The notes beneath the pieces are model-generated. The model had not been told where the DNA came from and made no database searches. It saw nothing but the letters and a program-made list of their open reading frames with translations. Below are positions 23,204-29,907 of a stretch of DNA of 38,709 bases, piece by piece. The stretch covers positions 1 to 38,709 of the forward strand of contig JANWKM010000052.1 in assembly GCA_025451395.1 (NCBI GenBank), in the 5' to 3' direction. A program made the position numbers and the translations under genes. This DNA is from Ilumatobacteraceae bacterium (GTDB taxonomy: Bacteria; Actinomycetota; Acidimicrobiia; Acidimicrobiales; Ilumatobacteraceae). Each line of letters starts with the position of its first letter. Positions within the stretch are counted from its first letter, which is position 1.

Positions 23204-23209
23204 AGGGTA
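23204..23209 (-). promoter_or_regulatory. -10 box TACCCT (minus), overlapping the divergent -10
   Basis: TACCCT on the minus strand, 7 bases before ATG 23196. It shares its last two bases with the plus-strand TACAAT at 23208-23213. Confidence 0.5.
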
Positions 23210-23213
23210 CAAT
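23208..23213 (+). promoter_or_regulatory. -10 box TACAAT (plus), overlapping the divergent -10
   Basis: TACAAT, 7 bases before GTG 23221. Only 24 bp separate the two divergent start codons, so both promoters cannot be bound at once. Confidence 0.55.
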
Positions 23214-23220
23214 CGTGACG

Positions 23221-24378
23221 GTGTCCAAGCGTCCTTGGTTGTCGATGGTGGTCATCTTGCACAACATGCATCGGGCGGCGCCACGAACTCTTTACTCGCT
23301 GTCTGCGGCGTATCAACGCGGGCTGCCTGCTGGTAGTTATGAAGTGATCGTGGTCGACAATGGATCAGACCGACCAGTACAGCGTGCAGAGGTCGAGCGT
23401 TTCGGGCCAGAGTTCAGACTCGTGACCATCTCCAGCGCCGAAGTATCACCGGTGAAAGCGGTGAACCAAACCGTCCAGTCGTCGAGCGGTGATCTCGTGG
23501 GAATTCTGTTCGATGGTGCTCGAATGGTCAGCCCAGGGGCACTCGCCGCTCTTCACGAGACCACGCGCTTAGGAGACCGCGGCTTCGTCAGCCTCTTGGG
23601 TTGGCACCTCGGACCTGACCACCAATCAAGATCCATTTCGCGGGGATACAACGAACAGGAAGAGGATCGCCTCCTCGCGTCAGTGGATTGGGAGTCGAAC
23701 GGCTACGGGCTGTTCACGATCTCGAGCCTCGAAACATCCAACCCAGCCGGATGGTTCGGGCCGGTTGCAGAAAGCACTTGCTTCGCGACAACGCGAGCGG
23801 TGTTCGAGGATCTCGGCGGGTTCGATGAACGGTTCATATCACCGGGAGGAGGTCTCGCGAACCATGAACTTCTCCGACGCGTCGCCAACCGTCACGATGT
23901 CCGGCTCGCCATCGCAATCGGCGAAGGAACGTTCCATCAACTGCACGGCGGGGTAACTACGAATAGCGGAACTGATCGATGGAGCGAGTTCGAGGCCGAA
24001 TACTCGCTGATTACTGGGGTGGCTTACTCGTGGCCGCCGATCGAACCTTGGTGGTTCGGCCGCGTAAGCCCAGAGGCAAGCCAATGGATCGGCGCGTCGG
24101 TCGAAGTGCAGCAGCTCGCCCTTGGGAACTCTGAGCTGGCCGCGCACGCGAGAGCACTCGAGTCCGAGGCCTCCCACCAACGTGCGGAACTGGAGAAGAG
24201 TGCTGAGCGCGAAGAGCGAGCTCGCGAGCAGTTGAGGAACACTGAGTCCGAGGTCTCCCGCTACCGTGCCGAGCTGGAGAAGAGTTCAGCGGCATTACGC
24301 GCCGGCGCAGAGCGAGAAGAACGAGCACGTGAGCAACTTGAGCGCGACCGGGTGGAGATCGACCGACTTCGTCAGTAG
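23221..24378 (+). CDS. GT2-like glycosyltransferase with coiled-coil tail
   Basis: About 385 residues from GTG 23221; GTG 23215 is an alternative because an AAGGG precedes it. Residues ~5-250 form a GT2 domain: LSMVVILHNMHRAAPRTLYSL, YEVIVVDNGSDRP and GILFDGARMVSPG, where DGA replaces the usual DxD, then FDERFISPGGGLANHELLRR. From about residue 300 to the end is a strongly charged coiled coil with a tandem repeat of 28 residues; the second copy has an extra 7-residue heptad (SAALRAG). The tail may oligomerise or bind the membrane or a partner enzyme. It stands alone between two promoters and converges on the 975-residue gene with a 9-bp gap. Donor unknown; the altered metal motif means activity should not be assumed. 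Confidence 0.77.
   Translation: MSKRPWLSMVVILHNMHRAAPRTLYSLSAAYQRGLPAGSYEVIVVDNGSDRPVQRAEVERFGPEFRLVTISSAEVSPVKAVNQTVQSSSGDLVGILFDGARMVSPGALAALHETTRLGDRGFVSLLGWHLGPDHQSRSISRGYNEQEEDRLLASVDWESNGYGLFTISSLETSNPAGWFGPVAESTCFATTRAVFEDLGGFDERFISPGGGLANHELLRRVANRHDVRLAIAIGEGTFHQLHGGVTTNSGTDRWSEFEAEYSLITGVAYSWPPIEPWWFGRVSPEASQWIGASVEVQQLALGNSELAAHARALESEASHQRAELEKSAEREERAREQLRNTESEVSRYRAELEKSSAALRAGAEREERAREQLERDRVEIDRLRQ
24160..24348 (+). repeat. Tandem coding repeat in the coiled-coil tail
   Basis: Two units start at 24160 and 24244 (84-bp period) and encode ESE(A/V)S, RAELEKS and AEREERAREQL. The second has a 21-bp insertion, exactly one heptad, which keeps the coiled-coil register. Confidence 0.75.
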
Positions 24379-24387
24379 GCACGCGAG

Positions 24388-27315
24388 CTACCGGGCAGAG
24401 CTGGCGGCAGCAACCGCTTCGAGCAGTTCGTCAATTCGCGCATTGGTCGCCTCGCGGCCGAATTGTTGATCGATCGCCTGCGCTCCATGCATTCGCAATC
24501 CATCCCAAACCGGCCGCGAGAGATACGCCTCGGCGACACGATCGGCAAACTGTTCTGGAGTGTCGCCGATCAAGATGTCGCGCCCCGGCAGAACATTCAT
24601 GCCCTCGATACCCAGCGTGGTGGTGATCGTGGGTAGGCCGAAGCTGAGTGCCTCGCCGATCTTGCCCTTGACGCCGGCGCCGAAGCGCATCGGCGCAACT
24701 GACACACGGGCGCGGTAGTACAGAGGGCGCAGATCAGGGAGCCAGCCCGTCACCGTGACTCCATCGACTCTCAATTCCGTGATCACAGGTGGAGGCCTAC
24801 TGCCTGCCAGAATGAGTTGCACCCCGCTGATTCGACAACGGATCATCGGCAGCACTTCGTGAACGAGATACAGCGCCGCGTCGACGTTCGGCGGATGCTC
24901 GAAACCGCCAACAAATAACAGCCCAGTCCGACCTTCGAAACCTGGGCCTTGCGATTGAGCGAAGTGAACTGTTGGAATGCAGACCGTCCTCAGCGGAGCT
25001 TTCGCAACCCCGGTGATGAATTCCGTCTCCTCCTGGGACACGGTGACGACAACATCGCTGATGCGCGCAGCTCGCGCCTCAATACGCTGGTATCGGTCGG
25101 CCTCCACTTCCAACTCGGGCCGACCTAGCAAGACAGCGCTGCGTCGCAAACGAAGAGCATGGGCATCGACCATGTCGAAGACCAACGGAACTGTTGGCAA
25201 GAGCGCGAGTGCCGTTGAAACCATCTGGGCAAATACATCCGGGCGTGAGAGCAGTATGAAGTCGGCCATCGTTCCGATGGCTGAAAGGTGCCGCCCGATA
25301 TCCTCGCCCGTCACTACTTCTACGCCGAGCAGTTCCAGATCACGCGCCGCGGGCTCAACCCTGGCGCCGTTCGCCGGCACGAAATGGACTACGTAATCAC
25401 GCTCGATCAGCCCTTCCAGCAAGCGAAACATACGGGCGGAACCTGCGTCGTGGTCGGGCATCGGCAATCGGTGGTCCATAACGATGGCGTGATGCGACCG
25501 GCGGCGTTCTCGAAGGCGGATCAGCGCTGAGCCGTCGTTCGGATCGAGAGGTTTGCTGTGAGACAGCAGAGCCACCTCCCACTTATTCCTGAAGCGCCCT
25601 TTGTTGCGATATTGATAATGCTTTGCGCCGCTTCCATCGGTTCCGTGACTCGTCCCCTCCATGTGGAACACGATCGACGCCGGTTCGACCACCACTGCGT
25701 AGCCACGTTCTCGCGCTGTGAAGCACAGATCAGCGTCTTCGTAGTACGCGGGGCTGAAGCGCTCGTCGAACCCACCCACGTCGTCCCACAACGCGCGCCG
25801 AACAAGCAGCGCCGCTCCAGAGCAGTAGTCGACCTCGCGCCGGAAGTTGTAGCGGAAGTCGAATGGACTTTGGCCCGAGCCGTACTGAAATGCGCTGCCG
25901 TCAGACCACACGATGCAGCCCGCCTCTTGAAGAAGAAGGTCACGCCGGACGATCTTGCAACCGACTACTCCGGTGCGCGGATGGGTATGCATCTCAGCGA
26001 CCAATGCATCGATCCAGCCGGGAAGGACCTCCGTGTCGTTGTTCAACAGCATGACGAACTCGCCAAGTGAACCCGCTAATCCGGCCTCGACGGCGCCGGC
26101 GAAACCACGATTCTTGTCGAGACGGACCGTGCGCGTCCCACGAATCAACGGCAGGCGCGACGCATCTAGATCTTCAGATGCATCGTCGACGATGATGACT
26201 TCGAGCGGCGTCGAGTCGCCTGCCCCGGCGATGCTCTCCATGCAACGAACGACGTCTTCGAAGTGATTGTGCGTCGGCATAACGACGCTCACCAACGGTG
26301 AGTCGCTTTGCGGTACGTCCAATGCCGCCAACCGACGTTCCCATTCGATCGTCGCGACATTGGTTCGCTGACCGACGTGGTCGGCGGTGACTGTTCCCGT
26401 AAAACTCGAACGCGATCGGCGGTCAGCCTGCAGTCGGTGCTTTGCCAAAGCCGCCGCGATCGGGTCCGGGTGGCTGTCCCGGCCGATGTGAGCTCCGGAA
26501 CGGACGAAATGAGTCAACGGATCCATCGAGCTGAGCAATGGATCCTCGGCGGCCCCGACAGAGTACCAAGCGCTGTCGAAGGTCGAAATCGCTACTCGTT
26601 GTTCCGAAAGGCCGTACCGCACGTAGTGCACAAACGAGTTGCGATTGGACTCCTCAATATCGGAGTGTCTGTTTCGATACGCCGACGGAATGAACATCGG
26701 CCCAGGCTCGGAGTTGTGAGACCCGCCGTGCTCGAGGAAGTGCTCATAGGGCGTAAGCGCGCCGAGGACGACGTGTGGGCTGCGCTCGATGTACCACGCA
26801 GAACTGAACAAAGGGTGCGGGTCCAGCCCACTCATCCACCCCAGCGTCATGTAGTGCTCAAGCGGCGTGCAGTGCGCAGGAAGGGCGGCACCGACTTGAC
26901 GCAGATACCACGCCGTGTCGAAGACGGGGCTGGGATCGGCGCCCTGAGCAGCTCCGATAGCGAGATAGTGGTCGATCGCGGATACGTGGCTACCCAAACC
27001 CGGGAACTGCGTGCGATACCACGCCGAGTCGAACAGCATGCAGATGTCGCGCCGTTGCGCGCGGCCGTAGTGCTTGTAGTGCTCGAAGGGCGTTCCAAGC
27101 CACTCAAGGCCGACATCCGGGTAAAGGGCAAGGTACGACGTGGGACGGAAAAGCGCGAGCACGCGAGCCCGAAGCTTTGGGTCGGGCTGCAGCGAAATTG
27201 CGGACAGCACGGTTCGAAGTTGTCGGGCCACCTGTATGGGGTACCGGAATACAGTGGCGCCGAGTTTGATAGTTGATCGCGCGCGGGCACGGATCCTGTG
27301 GATGGAACGTCTCAC
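24388..27315 (-). CDS. Bifunctional GT2-GT4 glycosyltransferase with N-terminal repeats
   Basis: A 975-residue, three-part protein. Residues ~55-285 hold about six ~40-residue repeats built on FDxAWY...P..HY...G...G..P.P.F, a module found ahead of GT domains in several polysaccharide synthases. Residues ~338-590 are a GT2 domain (SVVMPTHNHFEDV, IIVDDAS, MLLNNDTEVLPGW, SPAYYEDADLCFTARERGY). Residues ~608-970 are a GT4 domain (GLLFVGGFEHPPNVDAALYL, PMRFGAGVKGKIGEALSFGLP). It probably adds two different sugars in turn. GTG 27315 is fixed by AGGAGG 8 bases upstream (27324-27329). It is the last gene of the mazE-mazF-uxs-galE unit, 15 bp after galE, so its donors may include UDP-xylose or UDP-galactose (inference). 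Confidence 0.88.
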   Translation of the reverse strand: MRRSIHRIRARARSTIKLGATVFRYPIQVARQLRTVLSAISLQPDPKLRARVLALFRPTSYLALYPDVGLEWLGTPFEHYKHYGRAQRRDICMLFDSAWYRTQFPGLGSHVSAIDHYLAIGAAQGADPSPVFDTAWYLRQVGAALPAHCTPLEHYMTLGWMSGLDPHPLFSSAWYIERSPHVVLGALTPYEHFLEHGGSHNSEPGPMFIPSAYRNRHSDIEESNRNSFVHYVRYGLSEQRVAISTFDSAWYSVGAAEDPLLSSMDPLTHFVRSGAHIGRDSHPDPIAAALAKHRLQADRRSRSSFTGTVTADHVGQRTNVATIEWERRLAALDVPQSDSPLVSVVMPTHNHFEDVVRCMESIAGAGDSTPLEVIIVDDASEDLDASRLPLIRGTRTVRLDKNRGFAGAVEAGLAGSLGEFVMLLNNDTEVLPGWIDALVAEMHTHPRTGVVGCKIVRRDLLLQEAGCIVWSDGSAFQYGSGQSPFDFRYNFRREVDYCSGAALLVRRALWDDVGGFDERFSPAYYEDADLCFTARERGYAVVVEPASIVFHMEGTSHGTDGSGAKHYQYRNKGRFRNKWEVALLSHSKPLDPNDGSALIRLRERRRSHHAIVMDHRLPMPDHDAGSARMFRLLEGLIERDYVVHFVPANGARVEPAARDLELLGVEVVTGEDIGRHLSAIGTMADFILLSRPDVFAQMVSTALALLPTVPLVFDMVDAHALRLRRSAVLLGRPELEVEADRYQRIEARAARISDVVVTVSQEETEFITGVAKAPLRTVCIPTVHFAQSQGPGFEGRTGLLFVGGFEHPPNVDAALYLVHEVLPMIRCRISGVQLILAGSRPPPVITELRVDGVTVTGWLPDLRPLYYRARVSVAPMRFGAGVKGKIGEALSFGLPTITTTLGIEGMNVLPGRDILIGDTPEQFADRVAEAYLSRPVWDGLRMHGAQAIDQQFGREATNARIDELLEAVAAASSAR

Positions 27316-27323
27316 TCGTCTCG

Positions 27324-27329
27324 CCTCCT
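27324..27329 (-). promoter_or_regulatory. Shine-Dalgarno AGGAGG for the GT2-GT4 gene
   Basis: AGGAGG on the minus strand, 8 bases before GTG 27315, in the short gap after galE. It fixes the start. Confidence 0.75.
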
Positions 27330-27330
27330 C

Positions 27331-28317
27331 TCAGAAACCGGCGAAGCCTTCAGGGTGTGCGGAGTGCCAGCGCCACGCCGACCCGATGATGTCGTCGAGC
27401 GTACGCGTGGCTGACCAACCGAGTGTCGACCCTGCCTTGGTCGGGTCGGCGTAGCTGGCTACTGGATCGCCGGCGCGCCGCGGCGCGACTGTGTACGGAA
27501 CCGTCTGTCCGCTCGCACGCTCCGTGGCGTGGATGACCTCGAACACGCTGGTGCCAGTGCCGGTACCGACGTTGAGCGTGGTGCTGGCGCCGCCGTCGTG
27601 CAAGTAGTCGAGTGCACGCATGTGAGCGTCGGCGAGGTCGTCGACATGGATGTAGTCGCGGATGCATGTGCCGTCGGGAGTTGGATAGTCGGTACCGAAC
27701 ACCTGGACCGGCGGACTCTTGCCCAAGGCTGCCTTCATCACGAGTGGCACGAGGTTCTGCGCTCGGCTCCAGTCCTCTCCAATCGCCCCATCCGCGCTGG
27801 CTCCGGCGGCATTGAAGTAGCGCATGCTCACCGCGCGCAGTTCGTGGGTGACGCCGTACCAGTGAAGGATGCGCTCGACCATTGCCTTCGTTTCGGCGTA
27901 CACACTCTCCGGGGCAACCGGCGCACTTTCATCGACTGGCAATTTCGTTGGTGTTCCGTTGACCGAGCAACTGGACGAAAACACAAACTCGCGTACACCA
28001 GCCGCTAACACACCTTCAATCAGGTCGACCGAGCCGGCGACATTGTTGAGCCAGTAGCGATCGGGGTGCTCCATCGATTCGCCGACTGCTTTGTAGGCCG
28101 CAAAATGCACAACCTGCGTGACGTTGTGCGACTTGCAAAGTTCGGTCACCAGCGCTCGATCGCGAACGTTGCCGACCACCAGCTCGGCGTTGCCAACTGC
28201 AGAACGATGCCCGAACTCCATCGAGTCGAGCACCACTACCTTGCGGTCGTTGCTTTGCAAACTGCGAACAGTGTGCGAGCCGATGTAGCCGGCACCACCG
28301 GTGACGAGGATGCTCAT
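27331..28317 (-). CDS. galE: UDP-glucose 4-epimerase
   Basis: A 328-residue extended SDR. It interconverts UDP-glucose and UDP-galactose, or the N-acetyl or xylose/arabinose forms in some relatives, using bound NAD. MSILVTGGAGYIGSHTVRSL carries the GxxGxxG nucleotide loop, SSCSVNG contains the catalytic Ser region, and VYAETKAMVE has the YxxxK pair. RYFNAAGA and GTDYPTPDGTCIRDYIHVDDLADAH are GalE-specific blocks. ATG 28317 overlaps the uxs stop by 4 bp (ATGA). It sits directly after UDP-xylose synthase, so an activity toward UDP-xylose/UDP-arabinose cannot be excluded. Family call secure. Confidence 0.93.
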   Translation of the reverse strand: MSILVTGGAGYIGSHTVRSLQSNDRKVVVLDSMEFGHRSAVGNAELVVGNVRDRALVTELCKSHNVTQVVHFAAYKAVGESMEHPDRYWLNNVAGSVDLIEGVLAAGVREFVFSSSCSVNGTPTKLPVDESAPVAPESVYAETKAMVERILHWYGVTHELRAVSMRYFNAAGASADGAIGEDWSRAQNLVPLVMKAALGKSPPVQVFGTDYPTPDGTCIRDYIHVDDLADAHMRALDYLHDGGASTTLNVGTGTGTSVFEVIHATERASGQTVPYTVAPRRAGDPVASYADPTKAGSTLGWSATRTLDDIIGSAWRWHSAHPEGFAGF

Positions 28318-29276
28318 CCAAGATCTTCCTTCGTCCGGAACCAATCGATCATGCGCGAGAGTCCGTCGCGAAGCGAGATCGTTGGCTCCCATCCATAACT
28401 GTCGCGTACCAGGGAAATATCCGGGCAGCGTTGCAATGGATCTCCCTCGCGCTCGGCAGGAAGCGCCACCCTCGCGATCGAGCTCTTGGAGCCGGTGAGT
28501 TCGATCACCACTTCTGCCAGCTCGCGAATCGTGAACTCGTCGGGGTTACCGACGTTGATCGGCCCGGTCAGGTGGCCGTCGAGTACCGCGGCGAGACCGC
28601 GCACCTCGTCGGCAACGTGACAGAAGCTACGTGTTTGGGAACCATCACCGTGCAATGTCAACGGCTCGTTCCGCAACGCCTGCGTGACGAACGAGTTGCC
28701 CACGCGACCGTCGCGCGGCCGCATGCGTTCGCCATAGGTGTTGAAGATGCGCGCGATTCGAACCGCGACACCGTTGGTGCGGTGGTATGCCATCGCCAAC
28801 GCCTCACTGAAGCGCTTGGCTTCGTCGTAACAGCTACGCGGGCCGATGGGGCTGACGTTGCCCCAGTACGTCTCGGGCTGCGGGTGCACCAGCGGATCTC
28901 CATACACCTCGCTCGTCGACGCCAGAAAGAAGCGCGCGTTTCGCGCCAACGCGAGATCGAGAAGGTTGCGGGTGCCCGTCGAGCCAACAGCGAGTATCTG
29001 CAACGGCATCGTCTTGAAGTCGTTTGGCGAAGCCGGGCTCGCGAGATCGAGCACCACGTCGTACGCATCGTTGGTGATCGAAGTGGGCAGCGGTGTTGTA
29101 ATGTCGTGTTCAACCACCGTGACACTCTTGTTGTCAGCGAGGTGAGCGACGTTGCTGCGCCGCCCCGTCACGAAGTTGTCGACGATGGTGACCTTGTCGC
29201 CGCGACCCACGAGTAGATCGACCAGGTGCGAACCAACAAAACCACCACCGCCCGCAACGAGGTGATGTTGCGTCAT
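28314..29276 (-). CDS. uxs: UDP-glucuronate decarboxylase (UDP-xylose synthase)
   Basis: A 320-residue extended SDR that converts UDP-glucuronate to UDP-xylose with bound NAD. The diagnostic blocks are all present: GGGGFVGSHLVDLL, DNFVTGRRSNVAHL, DLASPASPNDF, STSEVYGDPLVHPQPE, YWGNVSPIGPRSCYDEAKR (SxxYDxxK) and IARIFNTYGERMRPRDGRV. ATG 29276 overlaps the stop of the toxin gene by 4 bp (ATGA), so its translation is likely coupled to mazF. Its substrate comes from Ugd, encoded just beyond the toxin-antitoxin pair. It has no promoter of its own that I can see, so it probably depends on the mazE promoter. Confidence 0.93.
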   Translation of the reverse strand: MTQHHLVAGGGGFVGSHLVDLLVGRGDKVTIVDNFVTGRRSNVAHLADNKSVTVVEHDITTPLPTSITNDAYDVVLDLASPASPNDFKTMPLQILAVGSTGTRNLLDLALARNARFFLASTSEVYGDPLVHPQPETYWGNVSPIGPRSCYDEAKRFSEALAMAYHRTNGVAVRIARIFNTYGERMRPRDGRVGNSFVTQALRNEPLTLHGDGSQTRSFCHVADEVRGLAAVLDGHLTGPINVGNPDEFTIRELAEVVIELTGSKSSIARVALPAEREGDPLQRCPDISLVRDSYGWEPTISLRDGLSRMIDWFRTKEDLG

Positions 29277-29614
29277 GGTTGGTCCAGCCCGAGAGCGATA
29301 GTCAGTGCGGCATCCAGTTCAGCAAGTTTGAATGGTGGCAGCCGGCCGCGACGCTTCGACAAGACCTCGACCGGAAGTGTGAACACGTTGTCGCAATTCG
29401 CGGCAGATTCATGCGCGAGTCCGTGCTCAGGCCCAACTGACACTTCTGCTACGTGATGGTGATAGGTGCTCGTGACGAGCACGCAAACGAGCGAGGACAA
29501 GATCGGAATTGCTGTGTCCCGAGTGACGATCACGACGGGATGCACCCCGACACCGGGGATCGTCGCATCCCAAATGTCTCCGCGTTGGATCAGCGTTCGT
29601 CGTGAGCGAGGCAA
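29273..29614 (-). CDS. mazF: MazF/PemK-type endoribonuclease toxin
   Basis: About 113 residues if TTG 29614 is used. The conserved protein begins at IQRGDIWDATIPGVG, and a CTG at 29593 overlapping the mazE stop is the other option. RGDIW, HPVVIVTRD, LVTSTYH and the late NCDNVFTLPVEVLSKRRGRL are the landmarks of MazF-fold mRNA interferases. The usual RPV of the first strand reads HPV, a change near the active site that could lower or alter activity. It overlaps mazE upstream and the uxs start downstream (ATGA), so it sits inside a biosynthetic operon. Cleavage specificity is unknown. Confidence 0.82.
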   Translation of the reverse strand: MPRSRRTLIQRGDIWDATIPGVGVHPVVIVTRDTAIPILSSLVCVLVTSTYHHHVAEVSVGPEHGLAHESAANCDNVFTLPVEVLSKRRGRLPPFKLAELDAALTIALGLDQP

Positions 29615-29847
29615 GCTGCGGTCGCGAATCGAGAAATGGCCTCGACCAGTTGGTCGTGGTCTGGATCGGGTTGGCCGTAGCGATTTTGGTAGGACATCGC
29701 GATGGAGTCTTCGGAGTGGCGGGCGAGCCACTCGTTGACTGCCGTCGCAATAACGGACCCGCGGTTCGGCGCTAGTCCAGCCGCAACCGCAGAGTCGACC
29801 GCGGTAACGACCGACTCGTCAAGCCTGGTGGTGACAGGAATGCTCAT
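29590..29847 (-). CDS. mazE: Ribbon-helix-helix antitoxin of the MazF pair
   Basis: An 85-residue protein. SIPVTTRLDESVVTAVDSAVAAGLAPNRGSVIATAVNEWL (residues ~2-41) is a ribbon-helix-helix DNA-binding domain with the strand then two helices. The acidic, flexible tail (PDPDHDQLVEAISRF) is the likely toxin-binding segment. ATG 29847 is chosen because TATTCT lies 6 bases upstream; an in-frame GTG at 29883 would run through the promoter. It is expected to neutralise MazF and repress its own operon through the palindrome at 29866-29882. The operon continues into uxs, galE and a glycosyltransferase gene. Confidence 0.83.
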   Translation of the reverse strand: MSIPVTTRLDESVVTAVDSAVAAGLAPNRGSVIATAVNEWLARHSEDSIAMSYQNRYGQPDPDHDQLVEAISRFATAACLAHDER

Positions 29848-29853
29848 CACTTC

Positions 29854-29859
29854 AGAATA
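29854..29859 (-). promoter_or_regulatory. -10 box TATTCT of the mazEF-uxs-galE operon
   Basis: TATTCT on the minus strand, 6 bases before ATG 29847, so probably leaderless. With a 17-base spacer the -35 position falls on the right arm of the adjacent palindrome. Confidence 0.55.
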
Positions 29860-29865
29860 CCACTC

Positions 29866-29882
29866 TGTACACGATTCGTACA
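29866..29882. promoter_or_regulatory. Inverted repeat TGTAC-N7-GTACA, likely MazE operator
   Basis: Perfect 5-bp arms with a 7-base centre cover the -35/spacer region of the mazE promoter. This is where an autoregulating ribbon-helix-helix antitoxin would bind. The binding claim is inference. Confidence 0.5.
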
Positions 29883-29907
29883 CACCGCCAACGATCGTGA
29901 TGATGCG

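Noticed and set aside
22966-23220. Upstream extension of the coiled-coil GT2 gene
   Set aside because: It is antisense to the methyltransferase start, the GT2 homology begins only after GTG 23221, and a -10 box directly precedes that codon.
24379-24469. Possible +1 frame continuation of the coiled coil after its stop (ASYRAELAAAT)
   Set aside because: It resembles the repeat but overlaps the antisense end of the 975-residue gene; too short and ambiguous to claim a frameshift.
26308-27276. A 322-codon plus-strand frame opposite the GT2-GT4 gene
   Set aside because: Antisense to the repeat array; no motif and no start signal.
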